36,045 nt of DNA from Clostridiales bacterium Firm_10 (GCA_001603025.1 LVAP01000018.1:1-36045); one strand, 5' to 3'. Numbered from the stretch's first letter, positions 26,633 to 34,730 are shown. Notes: generated from the letters alone by a model not told the origin. Translations and numbers: made by a program.

Positions 26633-27754
26633 ATGAAGAAGGTGGGAAGGCTTGTCAGGACGATTGAAACCTCCGCGGGCAATCCCAGGAACGGGGAAGG
26701 CAGCTTCATAAGGCTGAACGACGGCGGGATCATGCTGGCATACTCGCGCTTCGGCGGAGAGGGCGGCGACCACGATTACTCGCGGCTGACGTGCACCGTT
26801 TCATACGACGAGGGCGAAACATGGAGCCCGGGACGCGAGATGTTCGACGATGACCTCGACGCCCGGAACAATATGGCCGCTTCCTTTGTGAGGCTGCCGA
26901 ACGGCGAGCTCGGGGTGTGCTACCTGCGAAAGGGCACGGAAGCGGATGGAACTATCTCCTGCATGCCGGTCTTCCGCTATTCGCGGGATGAGGGGAAGAC
27001 CTGGAGCCGGCTCACGCTCTGCACGGGGGAAACCGGTTACTACTGCGGCACGAACGCCGCTTCTCTCGTGACGCGCGGCGGCCGTCTGATCACGCCCGTC
27101 TCCTTTGCGGGCAGCGCGGTGCACAGATACGACCTTGACCCCGGCGTGGTCAGGTTTTTCTGCTCGGATGACTGCGGCCGCACCTGGAGCGAGGCCATGA
27201 GCCCGATCGAATCGCCTTATGGCGACAGGGGCGGACTGCAGGAGCCGGGCCTCCTGGAACTGCCGGACGGCAGGCTGTTCTGCCACATGCGCACGGTGTA
27301 CGGCTTCCAGTATCAATCCTTTTCAGAGGACGGAGGCGCGTCGTGGAGCGCGCCTGAACCAAACCTGCTGTTTCCCTCGCCGGATTCGCCGATGCGCGTC
27401 ATGGATTTCGGCGGTTCCGTGATCGCGGTGTTCAATCCGGTCGGGCATTCGCCGGCCGCGGAGTACCGGACGCCGTGGGGTTCTCCCCAGCGCTCGCCGC
27501 TGGTGCTGGCCGTTTCCGGAGACGGGGGCCTTTCGTTTGCCAGGCCCGCGCGGGAGTTCACATTTGGCGCGTTTGCCGAGTTCTGCAGGCGTTGCTTCCT
27601 GCTGGAGGATGACCCGGCGGACAGCTTCTGCTATCCCGCCATGATCAGGACCGGCGACGGATACCTCGTCACATACTATTGCGACGGCGGCTCGCACAGG
27701 GTGCTGAATTATACGCGCATCGTCAAGGTCACCGACGCGGAGCTGGCCGACTGA
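26633..27754 (+). CDS. sialidase-like (BNR/Asp-box) glycoside hydrolase
   Basis: This 373-residue protein should fold as a six-bladed propeller. Four Asp boxes of the form S-x-D-x-G-x-[TS]-W are visible at residues 57-64, 117-124, 178-185 and 231-238, with a degenerate fifth (SGDGGLSF) later. Glu204 in LQEPGLLEL and Arg220 in FCHMRT match residues around the active site of sialidase-like enzymes. No signal peptide is present, so it is probably cytoplasmic. True exo-sialidase activity is uncertain, since other sugars are cut by this fold. The ATG at 26633 follows AAAGGAGGG (spacing 7); the ATG at 26627 is too close to that site. Confidence 0.85.
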   Translation: MKKVGRLVRTIETSAGNPRNGEGSFIRLNDGGIMLAYSRFGGEGGDHDYSRLTCTVSYDEGETWSPGREMFDDDLDARNNMAASFVRLPNGELGVCYLRKGTEADGTISCMPVFRYSRDEGKTWSRLTLCTGETGYYCGTNAASLVTRGGRLITPVSFAGSAVHRYDLDPGVVRFFCSDDCGRTWSEAMSPIESPYGDRGGLQEPGLLELPDGRLFCHMRTVYGFQYQSFSEDGGASWSAPEPNLLFPSPDSPMRVMDFGGSVIAVFNPVGHSPAAEYRTPWGSPQRSPLVLAVSGDGGLSFARPAREFTFGAFAEFCRRCFLLEDDPADSFCYPAMIRTGDGYLVTYYCDGGSHRVLNYTRIVKVTDAELAD

Positions 27755-27785
27755 GCCCGCAGGGCGGGAGCCCGAGCGCGCTCAG
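27751..27785 (+). terminator. weak possible terminator after the sialidase-like gene
   Basis: CTGAGC (27751-27756) can pair with GCTCAG (27780-27785) around an internal CCCGC/GCGGG hairpin, followed by GTTTGTCTTT. The stem begins at the stop codon. It may instead be a spacer before the acetyltransferase gene. Confidence 0.35.
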
Positions 27786-27831
27786 GTTTGTCTTTGAGGT
27801 CTGCGCGAAAAGCAAGCGGAGAACTGTGTTT

Positions 27832-28338
27832 ATGGAGGGCATTATGATACACTTGGAGAGAATTGACCACAAAAACGTTTGGGATATCATCGACCTGAAG
27901 GTGTTCAGATCGCAGAAGGAATTTGTTGCCAGCAACAGCATCAGCATCGTCCAGGCATACAGCGTGGAGGGTTCGGGCACTTCAGCGTTTCCTTTCGCCA
28001 TATATAACGACAAAAAGCCCGTCGGTTTTGTGATGATCGGTTTCAATGAAGCCGCGACCTATGACGCATTTGATGAAGAGCCGCCCAAAATCCTGAAAGA
28101 CAACTACAGCATATGGCGCCTGATGATCGATAAGAAGTATCAGAGGAGGGGGTTCGGGAAAGAGGCCCTGAAACTTGCCCTGGAGTTTGTCAGGACATTT
28201 CCCTGTGGAAAGGCGGAATACTGCAGCCTCTCCTATGAGCCCGAGAACGTGGTCGCCCGGGAGATGTACCACAAATTCGGATTTGTGGAAAACGGTGAAA
28301 TGGACGGGGATGAAATCGTCGCCGTGCTGAAGCTGTAA
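27832..28338 (+). CDS. polyamine-type GNAT acetyltransferase (BltD-like)
   Basis: This 168-residue acetyltransferase resembles spermine/spermidine acetyltransferases of the BltD kind: the opening with LKVFRSQKEFVASNSISIVQAY is characteristic, followed by FAIYNDKKPVGFVMIG, RLMIDKKYQRRGFGKEAL (acetyl-CoA loop R/QxxGxG) and AREMYHKFGF. It would acetylate polyamines or related amines in the cytoplasm. Its base composition (near 50% GC) is lower than its neighbours and it borders an AT-rich island, which suggests acquisition. Start choice is unclear: ATG 27832 has a GCGGAG site further upstream, whereas ATG 27844 has GGAGGG only 4 nt away. Confidence 0.85.
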   Translation: MEGIMIHLERIDHKNVWDIIDLKVFRSQKEFVASNSISIVQAYSVEGSGTSAFPFAIYNDKKPVGFVMIGFNEAATYDAFDEEPPKILKDNYSIWRLMIDKKYQRRGFGKEALKLALEFVRTFPCGKAEYCSLSYEPENVVAREMYHKFGFVENGEMDGDEIVAVLKL

Positions 28339-28592
28339 GACAGATTGAGAAATGGCCTGTTGTTCTCGATAGCGTGATATATACATCACTTCTATTGGCT
28401 TAATTACTTGAACATTGGTTTTAGCCACTTGCGTTCGGGGCATTTCTCATTTTTTGATTCCTGCGTTTTATTCCCACTCAACAAGACATTTCTGTGAATA
28501 TCTTAATCTTATTATCTATGTTCTAATTGCATATCTTTATTTGTTTATATTTCTTCCACTCTACGCCTTTTCAGACTTTTTCAGTATCAAAA

Positions 28593-28612
28593 CAGTATCA
28601 CGCGTGATACTG
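28593..28612. repeat. perfect 20-bp palindrome
   Basis: The 10-mer CAGTATCACG is followed immediately by its reverse complement. An extra half-site CAGTATCA lies 11 nt upstream at 28582. On the minus strand it is followed by TTTTGATAC, so it could act as an RNA hairpin terminator; it could also be a protein binding site. Confidence 0.6.
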
Positions 28613-28643
28613 CAAAAGCTCTGACTGGACGTCTCTTGCTGCT

Positions 28644-28673
28644 ATTATAATACATGAGGCATTCAGATTTCAA
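28644..28673 (-). promoter_or_regulatory. possible promoter in the AT-rich island
   Basis: TTGAAA (28668-28673) and a perfect TATAAT (28644-28649) are spaced by 18 nt on the minus strand. RNA from it would run about 45-55 nt into the palindrome at 28593-28612. In such AT-rich DNA a chance match is quite possible. Confidence 0.4.
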
Positions 28674-28858
28674 GCTTTTCTGCACAAATTGTCCGCTTAT
28701 CATCTCAAGGTTCCAAACAGCCTCTATTTCAGACAAATCAACAATTACCCGACACCTAAGCGCAATGAGATTAAGCATCTCGCTTGGTTCCGTACGTTTG
28801 AGATAAAGCTTGAGACATAACCGGTTGACTGTCACTTCAAAAACTATTAAACATATAA

Positions 28859-28885
28859 GCATCCTGAAGTCTTGCCTCAGGATGC
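28859..28885. terminator. terminator after the Amt-PII gene
   Basis: GCATCCTGA (28859-28867) pairs with TCAGGATGC (28877-28885) around a 9-nt loop. On the minus strand it lies 26 nt after the amt stop and is followed by TTATATGTTTAATAG; a T run also follows on the plus strand. Confidence 0.65.
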
Positions 28886-28911
28886 CTTAGTTTTTGATTC
28901 ACGCTGTACTG

Positions 28912-30609
28912 TCAATCTGACTGCAACGCGTCGTAGCCTTCTTCCCCGGTGCGAACGCGAACGACGTTTTCAACATCGGTGATGAAGATCTTGCCGTCAC
29001 CAATGTGGCCGGTGTGCAGCACACGCTTGGCGGTTTCGATGACCATGCGAACCGGTACCTTGCTGACCACGATGTCCACCTGTACCTTAGGCAGCAATGT
29101 CACCTCCACGGGCGTGCCACGATAGTATTCCGGCTTGCCTTTCTGCGTGCCGTAGCCCATGACGTTGGTGACCGTCATGCCGGTAATGCCGATCTTGTTC
29201 AGATTCTTCTTGAGAGGCTCCAGGCTGGCCGGGCGGCAGATGATGCGCACATTGGTGTAAACCGGCGCATCGGGAGCCTTCTCCTTTGCAACACGCACGG
29301 GTGCATCGTAATCCCCGGCTGGAATCGCCATGGGTTCGACCTCCTCCATGGTGCCGTCCGCCATGATGGTAAAGCCGGAATAGGCGGTGTGCAGACCGTG
29401 CTCCGAGCGGTCCAGGCCCATGACCTCGTCCTCCGCGCTGGCCCGCAGGCCGATGGTGGCTTTGATGATGGAGAACACGATGGTGATGATGACCGCTGTC
29501 CAGGCGATCACCGCGCCGACACCCAGCAGCTGCACGCCCAGGAATTTAAAGCCACCGCCGTAGAACACGCCCTTCATCGTGGAGATGCCTGTGGCGAACA
29601 GGCCGGTGAGGATCGTGCCCAGCGCGCCGCATACGCCGTGAACGGAGATCGCGCCGACGGGGTCGTCGATCTTTACGACCTTGTCGAAGAGCTCCACCGA
29701 CAGCACCACCGCGAAGCCACAGCACAGGCCGATGATCGCCGCGCCGAAGGGGTTAACCGCGTCGCAGCCCGCCGTAATGCCCACGAGACCCGCCAGCGAA
29801 GCATTGAAGGTCATAGATACGTCCGGTTTGCCGTAGCGCAGCCAGGTGAAGATCATGGTCGTCAACGTGGCCACGGCTGCAGCCAGGTTGGTGTTGAAGA
29901 ACACCAGGCCGGCGGAGACGATCAGTTCGTCACTGTCCATGCCCACGGTGCTCGCGCCGTTGAAGCCGAACCAGCAGAACCAGAGGATGAACACGCCCAG
30001 CGCCGCGATGGACAGGTTATGGCCTAGGATAGCGCGGGGTTTGCCGTCCGCGCCGTACTTGCCGATGCGGGGCCCCAGCATCTTCGCGCCGATCAGAGCG
30101 CACACGCCGCCAACCATGTGGACGCAGGTGGAACCGGCGAAGTCGTGAAAACCCAGGTCACTGAGCCAGCCGCCGCCCCAGATCCAGTGCCCGGACACGG
30201 GATAGATGAACAGCGATATGGCTGCCGAGTAGACGCAATAGGCGGAGAACTTCGTGCGCTCAGCCATCGCGCCGGAGACGATGGTGGCGCTGGTGGCGCA
30301 GAACACCGTCTGGAAGATGGCGTAGGCCCACAGCGGCACACCTGCGGGCAGGATGTGGCTGTAGTCCTTCAGGATAAAGGGGTCAATCCAGCCGAAGGCC
30401 GCCGTGCCCGCGCCGAACATGATGCCGAAACCGATCAACCAGTACAGCGGCGTACCGATGCAGAAGTCCATCAGGTTCTTCATGAGAATATTGCCGGTGT
30501 TCTTTGCCCTCGTGAAGCCCGCTTCGCACATAGCGAAGCCCGCCTGCATGAAGAACACCAGCGCCGCGCCCAGCAGCACCCAGATCGTGTTGACAGCGGA
30601 AAATGTCAT
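28912..30609 (-). CDS. amt: ammonium transporter with fused C-terminal PII domain
   Basis: This 565-residue protein combines an Amt/Mep channel (about 1-410; 11 helices, DFAGSTCVHMVGG with twin His in VHMVGG and VHGVCG) with a PII signal domain at about 450-565. The PII part has the core VRIICRPASLEPLKKNL, a full T-loop (485-505) and the nucleotide loop HTGHIGDGKIF. The tyrosine that GlnD modifies (Tyr51 of GlnB/GlnK) is replaced by valine (YRGTPVEV), so uridylylation is not expected. The PII domain probably gates the channel directly through ATP/ADP and 2-oxoglutarate. The start at 30609 follows AAAGGAG by about 8 nt. It lies downstream of guaA but has its own promoter and a leader hairpin. 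Confidence 0.93.
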   Translation of the reverse strand: MTFSAVNTIWVLLGAALVFFMQAGFAMCEAGFTRAKNTGNILMKNLMDFCIGTPLYWLIGFGIMFGAGTAAFGWIDPFILKDYSHILPAGVPLWAYAIFQTVFCATSATIVSGAMAERTKFSAYCVYSAAISLFIYPVSGHWIWGGGWLSDLGFHDFAGSTCVHMVGGVCALIGAKMLGPRIGKYGADGKPRAILGHNLSIAALGVFILWFCWFGFNGASTVGMDSDELIVSAGLVFFNTNLAAAVATLTTMIFTWLRYGKPDVSMTFNASLAGLVGITAGCDAVNPFGAAIIGLCCGFAVVLSVELFDKVVKIDDPVGAISVHGVCGALGTILTGLFATGISTMKGVFYGGGFKFLGVQLLGVGAVIAWTAVIITIVFSIIKATIGLRASAEDEVMGLDRSEHGLHTAYSGFTIMADGTMEEVEPMAIPAGDYDAPVRVAKEKAPDAPVYTNVRIICRPASLEPLKKNLNKIGITGMTVTNVMGYGTQKGKPEYYRGTPVEVTLLPKVQVDIVVSKVPVRMVIETAKRVLHTGHIGDGKIFITDVENVVRVRTGEEGYDALQSD

Positions 30610-30636
30610 CGTAAACAGCTCCTTTCTGGTGGATTC

Positions 30637-30691
30637 CAAAACAAAAGCGCAAGGGCGGCGGTGAGACGAATCTCACTGCGCACCCTTGCGC
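30637..30691 (-). terminator. leader terminator/attenuator hairpin of amt
   Basis: Between the amt promoter and its ribosome site, GCGCAAGGG (30683-30691) pairs with CCCTTGCGC (30647-30655) and is followed on the minus strand by TTTTGTTTTGG. An inner hairpin GTGAGA-TTCG-TCTCAC (30661-30676) sits inside it. Flanks ATTCCAA (30697-30703) and TTGGAAT (30633-30639) can add an outer stem spanning the T run. It may terminate early RNA, with regulated readthrough, and would also stop RNA from guaA. Confidence 0.7.
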
Positions 30692-30709
30692 TTCGTTGGA
30701 ATTGTGTGT

Positions 30710-30738
30710 ATTTTATGCCGGTTGCGCCGAATTGTCAA
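30710..30738 (-). promoter_or_regulatory. promoter of amt
   Basis: TTGACA (30733-30738), a 17-nt spacer and TAAAAT (30710-30715) on the minus strand lie directly after the guaA stop codon and upstream of the leader hairpin. Confidence 0.8.
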
Positions 30739-30756
30739 GAAAACAGATTGTTAAGC

Positions 30757-32295
30757 CTACTCCCACTCTACCGTTCCCGGGGGCTTGGAAGTGATGTCGT
30801 AGACCACCCTGTTGACGTGATCCACCTCGTTGATGATGCGGCTGGAAATCCTGCCGAGGAGGTCGTAGGGGATTTTCGCCCAGTCGGCGGTCATGAAGTC
30901 GTCCGTCGTCACCGCGCGGATGGCGATCAGCTCGTCATAGGTGCGGGCGTCGCCCATCACGCCGACGGTTTTGACGCCGGGCAGCACGGCGAAGAACTGA
31001 GCCAGCTGGCTCTCGTATCCGCTCTTTTTCATCTCGTCGCGCAGCACCCAGTCCGCTTCCTGGAGGATCTTCACGCGTTCCGCCGTCACTTCGCCGATGA
31101 CGCGCACCCCAAGGCCGGGGCCGGGGAAGGGCTGGCGCCATACCAGTTCCCGCGGAAGCCCCAGCTTTTCGCCCACGCGGCGCACCTCGTCCTTGAACAG
31201 GTCCTTCAACGGTTCAATGACGCCGCTGAACCGGATGTCTTCCGGCATCTTCACCTGGTTGTGATGCGTCTTGATCGTGGCCGCGTCGCCCTTGCCGCTT
31301 TCGATGCGGTCGGGATAGATTGTGCCCTGCGCGAAGAAGCCGCCGCTGTAGCGCGCGCGGATTTCGTCCCAGAACACCTTGTAAAATTCCGTGCCGATGA
31401 TTCTGCGCTTTTCCTCCGGATCCGCAACGCCCTTCATGTGCGAGAGAAACTTCTCCTGGCAGTTGATGCGCACGAAGTTCATGTCGAACAGGCGGGTGAA
31501 GGTGTGCTCCACAATGTCGCCCTCGTCCTTGCGCATGAGGCCCTGGTCGACAAACACGCAGGTGAGCTGTTTGCCCACCGCGCGGCTCAGCAGCGCCGCG
31601 GCCACCGAGCTGTCCACGCCGCCCGAGAGGCCCAGCACCACGCCTTGGGCACCGATCTCCTCGCGAAGCCGGGCGACGGTCTCGTCGATAAAGCTGTCCA
31701 TCACCCAGTCGCCCTTCACGCCGCAGATGAGGAACAGGAAGTTGTGCAGAATCTGCATGCCGAACTCGGAATGCGTCACCTCCGGGTGGAACTGCACGGC
31801 GTACAGCCCGCGGGCGGCATCTTCCATCGCGGCGCACGGGCAGCTGGCGGTGCGCGCCGAGACGGCAAAGCCCTCCGGCGGGCGGGAGATGTAGTCGGTG
31901 TGGCTCATCCAGCAGACGCTCGTCTCCGGCAGTCCGGAAAAGAGCAGGCTGTTCGGCGAGGCGGTCATTTCAACGCGGCCGTATTCGCGGCCCGGCGCGC
32001 GCTCGATGGCGCCGCCCAGCATCCACGCCATCAGCTGGGCGCCGTAGCAGATGCCCAGCACCGGGATGCCCAATTCGAGGATCTCCGCCGTGTAGTGCGG
32101 TGATTCCTGGAGATATACACTGTTCGGGCCGCCGGTGAAGATGATGCCCCGGTAACCGCCGGCGCGAATGTCGCAAAGCGGCGTCGTCCAGGGGAGGATC
32201 TCGCAGTACACGTGCTGATCCCGCACGCGGCGGGCGATCAGCTGGTTGTACTGGCCCCCGAAATCCAGAACGAGAATCCTGTCAGAAACAGCCAT
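30757..32295 (-). CDS. guaA: GMP synthase (glutamine-hydrolysing)
   Basis: This 512-residue enzyme converts XMP to GMP using glutamine and ATP. The class I amidotransferase domain has the catalytic Cys83 (GICYGAQ) with His170 and Glu172 (FHPEVTH). The ATP-pyrophosphatase domain has the P-loop SGGVDSS at 224-230, and the C-terminal dimerisation/XMP-binding part (RQPFPGPGLGVRVIG, ending DITSKPPGTVEWE) is complete. The length is normal. The ATG at 32295 follows AAAGGAG. The promoter region shows no purine riboswitch core. The upstream RpiR gene is divergent and the amt unit lies downstream. Confidence 0.97.
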   Translation of the reverse strand: MAVSDRILVLDFGGQYNQLIARRVRDQHVYCEILPWTTPLCDIRAGGYRGIIFTGGPNSVYLQESPHYTAEILELGIPVLGICYGAQLMAWMLGGAIERAPGREYGRVEMTASPNSLLFSGLPETSVCWMSHTDYISRPPEGFAVSARTASCPCAAMEDAARGLYAVQFHPEVTHSEFGMQILHNFLFLICGVKGDWVMDSFIDETVARLREEIGAQGVVLGLSGGVDSSVAAALLSRAVGKQLTCVFVDQGLMRKDEGDIVEHTFTRLFDMNFVRINCQEKFLSHMKGVADPEEKRRIIGTEFYKVFWDEIRARYSGGFFAQGTIYPDRIESGKGDAATIKTHHNQVKMPEDIRFSGVIEPLKDLFKDEVRRVGEKLGLPRELVWRQPFPGPGLGVRVIGEVTAERVKILQEADWVLRDEMKKSGYESQLAQFFAVLPGVKTVGVMGDARTYDELIAIRAVTTDDFMTADWAKIPYDLLGRISSRIINEVDHVNRVVYDITSKPPGTVEWE

Positions 32296-32345
32296 GGGTG
32301 CCGTCTCCTTTCACATGGTCGCAGGGGTTTGTGATCTTACGGACA

Positions 32346-32374
32346 ATCATACACTGGGCTGCCGCGGCGCGCAA
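32346..32374 (-). promoter_or_regulatory. probable promoter of guaA
   Basis: TTGCGC (32369-32374) and TATGAT (32346-32351) are spaced by 17 nt on the minus strand, 50 nt upstream of the guaA start. The -35 is poor. Confidence 0.5.
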
Positions 32375-32528
32375 TGGTGTTTTTGGAAAATTTCGTTTAC
32401 GAACGTTTTTTCGATGCCCGGCCCGGATGGATCCTCTCGGCAAAAATGCACCGAAAGGCGGATTGCCTGCAAAAACCGCCTGTTTCAGAGGAGAATTTGG
32501 CATAATTTTGAAAAAAAGCCGGAAAATC

Positions 32529-32557
32529 TTGCAAAATAAGTGTGGGTAGGGTATAAT
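32529..32557 (+). promoter_or_regulatory. promoter of the RpiR/flavoprotein/cmk/plsC operon
   Basis: TTGCAA (32529-32534) and a perfect TATAAT (32552-32557) are spaced by 17 nt, about 40 nt upstream of the regulator start. Confidence 0.75.
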
Positions 32558-32598
32558 ACAAAATGACAAATATATCTCCAGGGAGGATAATCGGCAAT

Positions 32599-33486
32599 AT
32601 GGAAAAGGGAATGGGCAACGCCCAGGAGCTTATTCAGCGGCTGAATCAGAGCGGCAGGAAGCTGTCCAAGAGCCATCGGCGCATCGCGGAGTGCATTGTG
32701 ACCCATTACGACAAAGCGGCGTTCATGACGGCCGCCAAGCTGGGCGAATATGTGGGCGTAAGCGAATCCACCGTCGTGCGCTTCGCCTCCACGCTGGGCT
32801 ATGAAGGCTATCCGCAGCTGCAGAAGGCGCTGCAGGAGCTCATCCGCCACCGCCTCACCGCCAGCCAGCGCTTCGAGATGACCTCCGACATGGATCAGAC
32901 CCAGGTGCTCAACAAAGTCCTCAAAGCGGATATGCAGAATATCCGCACCACCATAGACGAGCTGGATGCCACCGTTTTTGAAAACGTGCTGGAGCAGATG
33001 CTGCGCGCCAAGCACATCTACGTGCTGGGCCAGCGTGCCAGCGCGCCGCTGGCGCAGTTCATGGCCCATTATCTGGGCTTCATCTTCAGCAATGTGGAGC
33101 TCGTCACCTCCGGCGTGAGCGACGTGTTCGAACAGCTGGCGCGCATCGGGGAGGACGACGTGCTCATCGGCATCAGCTTCCCGCGCTATTCCAGCCGCAC
33201 CATCGAGGCGATGGAGTTCGCCAAGAGCCGCGGCGCGGAGCTGATCGCCATCACGGACGGACCGCTTTCCCCGCTGCACGCCGCGACGAACCTGTGCCTG
33301 ATGGCCAAGTCGGACATGGCGTCGTTCGTCGATTCGCTGGTTGCGCCGCTGTCGCTGATCAACGCGCTGATCGTGGCGCTGGGCCAGCGCCGCCGCCAGC
33401 AGGTCGCCAATTATTTCGACGAAATGGAACGCATCTGGGACGAATACCACGTTTACCTGGGAAAGGACAAACCCGGCAATGAATGA
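32599..33486 (+). CDS. MurR/RpiR-family transcriptional regulator
   Basis: This 295-residue DNA-binding protein has an N-terminal RpiR helix-turn-helix (LSKSHRRIAECIVTHYD, then the recognition segment VGVSESTVVRFASTLGYEGYPQLQ) and a C-terminal SIS sugar-phosphate binding domain from about 120 (KHIYVLGQRASAPLAQFMAHYL; then GISFPRYSSRTIEAMEFAK). Such regulators respond to phosphosugars such as N-acetylglucosamine or ribose phosphates. The start at ATG 32599 follows GGGAGG at 12 nt. An in-frame extension to 32563 crosses the ribosome site. It heads an operon with a flavoprotein, cmk and plsC, none of them an obvious sugar gene, so its targets are probably elsewhere. Confidence 0.92.
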   Translation: MEKGMGNAQELIQRLNQSGRKLSKSHRRIAECIVTHYDKAAFMTAAKLGEYVGVSESTVVRFASTLGYEGYPQLQKALQELIRHRLTASQRFEMTSDMDQTQVLNKVLKADMQNIRTTIDELDATVFENVLEQMLRAKHIYVLGQRASAPLAQFMAHYLGFIFSNVELVTSGVSDVFEQLARIGEDDVLIGISFPRYSSRTIEAMEFAKSRGAELIAITDGPLSPLHAATNLCLMAKSDMASFVDSLVAPLSLINALIVALGQRRRQQVANYFDEMERIWDEYHVYLGKDKPGNE

Positions 33487-34726
33487 GGTCATCGTGATCG
33501 GCGGCGGCGCGGCCGGCATGATGGCCGCCGTCTGCGCGGCGCGGGAAGGCGCGCGCGTGACGCTCCTGGAGCGCAACGAGAAGCTGGGCAAAAAGATATA
33601 CATCACCGGCAAGGGCCGCTGCAACCTGACCAACAGCGCCGACGGGGACGGATTCATGCGCAGCATTATGCGCAATCCGCGCTTCTGCTATGCGGCCCTC
33701 AATGCGCTGAACAACCAGCAGACCATGGCCTTCTTTGAGGAGCGCGGCGTGCCCCTCAAGGTGGAGCGCGGCGGGCGCGTGTTTCCCGTGTCGGATCACG
33801 CCAGCGATGTCACCCGCGCTTTGGAGCGCGAGATGGCGCGGCTGGGCGTGGCTGTGCGCCTGAACACACGGGTGCGTTCGCTTGTGCTGGAGGGCGGCGC
33901 GGCGGCGGGCGTCGAAACGGAGGACGGACGGACGTTCCAGGCCGACGCCGTGATCGTGGCCACGGGCGGCCAGAGCTATCCCTCGACCGGTTCCACCGGC
34001 GACGGCTGGGCCTTGGCCGAGGCCACCGGGCACCGCACAAAGCCGGCGCTGCCCGCGCTCACTTCCATCGAAACCGAGGAGGACTGGCCCTTTGCGCTGA
34101 GCGGCCTTTCGCTGAAAAATGTGGCGCTGAGCGCCTTCAACGCGAAGGGCAAGCGCATCTATCATGAGCAGGGCGAGCTGCTGATGACGCACTTCGGCAT
34201 TTCCGGCCCCCTCGCGCTGACGCTTTCCAGCATGCTGCCGGAGGATCCGGCAGGTATTCGCATGGAGATTGACCTCAAGCCCGCGCTGGACGAGCCTACG
34301 CTGGATCGTCGGCTGGTGCGCGACCTCACGGAGCAGTCGCGCAGACAGCTCGTCACGGTGATGGACGGGCTGGAACCTCACGCGCTGGCGCTCGCCGTGC
34401 TGGCGCTGGCGGACCTGCCGCCCGGGATGCCGGCCAACGCGCTGACGCAGGAAGGACGAAAGACGATCGTGCGCCTGCTGCGCGGCATGCCGCTCACGGT
34501 GAAGGCGCTGCGCGGCCTGAACGAGGCCATCGTGACCCGCGGAGGCGTCGTCACGGCGGACGTGAACCCCTCTACGATGGAATCCAAGCGCGTGCCGAAC
34601 CTGTATTTCGCGGGGGAAACCATCGACATAGACGCCCTGACCGGCGGATTCAACCTGCAGCTGGCCTTTTCGACCGGCGCGCTGGCCGGGCAGAGCGCGG
34701 CAAAAAACAGCGGTTATGGAGGATGA
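33479..34726 (+). CDS. NAD(P)/FAD-dependent flavoprotein (HI0933/BaiN-like)
   Basis: This 415-residue flavoprotein has an N-terminal FAD-binding Rossmann motif (VIVIGGGAAGMMAA) followed by LGKKIYITGKGRCNLTN, the signature of the HI0933/YhiN group, and the family ending LYFAGETIDIDALTGGFNLQLAFSTG. Relatives include BaiN of bile-acid metabolism; most members are uncharacterised, so the reaction is unknown. It overlaps the regulator gene by 8 nt and its stop lies inside the SD region of cmk. Its lack of a signal peptide points to the cytoplasm. Placement with cmk is common in Clostridia. Confidence 0.9.
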   Translation: MNEVIVIGGGAAGMMAAVCAAREGARVTLLERNEKLGKKIYITGKGRCNLTNSADGDGFMRSIMRNPRFCYAALNALNNQQTMAFFEERGVPLKVERGGRVFPVSDHASDVTRALEREMARLGVAVRLNTRVRSLVLEGGAAAGVETEDGRTFQADAVIVATGGQSYPSTGSTGDGWALAEATGHRTKPALPALTSIETEEDWPFALSGLSLKNVALSAFNAKGKRIYHEQGELLMTHFGISGPLALTLSSMLPEDPAGIRMEIDLKPALDEPTLDRRLVRDLTEQSRRQLVTVMDGLEPHALALAVLALADLPPGMPANALTQEGRKTIVRLLRGMPLTVKALRGLNEAIVTRGGVVTADVNPSTMESKRVPNLYFAGETIDIDALTGGFNLQLAFSTGALAGQSAAKNSGYGG

Positions 34727-34730
34727 AAAA

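Larger units (their letters stand above)
28339..28911. other. AT-rich intergenic island
   Basis: This stretch of 573 nt is far more AT-rich than the rest of the window (about 22% GC at 28501-28560) and carries no supported gene. It holds a 20-bp palindrome (28593-28612), a preceding CAGTATCA copy at 28582, a minus-strand promoter-like pair (28644-28673) and a hairpin at the end. A 91-residue minus-strand open frame at 28587-28862 matches nothing I recognise and may be a degraded gene. Confidence 0.55.
32296..32598. other. divergent intergenic region between guaA and the RpiR gene
   Basis: The region of 303 nt holds the minus-strand guaA promoter (32346-32374), the plus-strand regulator promoter (32529-32557) and an AGGCGG/CCGCCT hairpin with a 14-nt loop (32456-32481). 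No coding sequence and no riboswitch core is seen. Confidence 0.5.

Noticed and set aside
24282..27754. Secreted mucin-degrading enzymes
   Set aside because: No N-terminal signal peptides or cell-wall anchors in either hydrolase at the chosen starts.
28587..28862. 91-residue minus-strand open frame in the AT-rich island, considered as a transposase remnant
   Set aside because: No recognisable motif or terminal repeats; kept only as a note within the intergenic entry.
30637..30691. ANTAR-type two-hairpin target in the amt leader
   Set aside because: Only one main stem with a UUCG inner loop is seen, not tandem stems with the expected hexaloops.
30118..32103. 661-residue plus-strand open frame over amt and guaA
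   Set aside because: Antisense shadow; both minus-strand proteins have full family motifs.
32296..32374. Purine riboswitch upstream of guaA
   Set aside because: No conserved purine aptamer core or P1 helix could be found and the leader is only about 45 nt.
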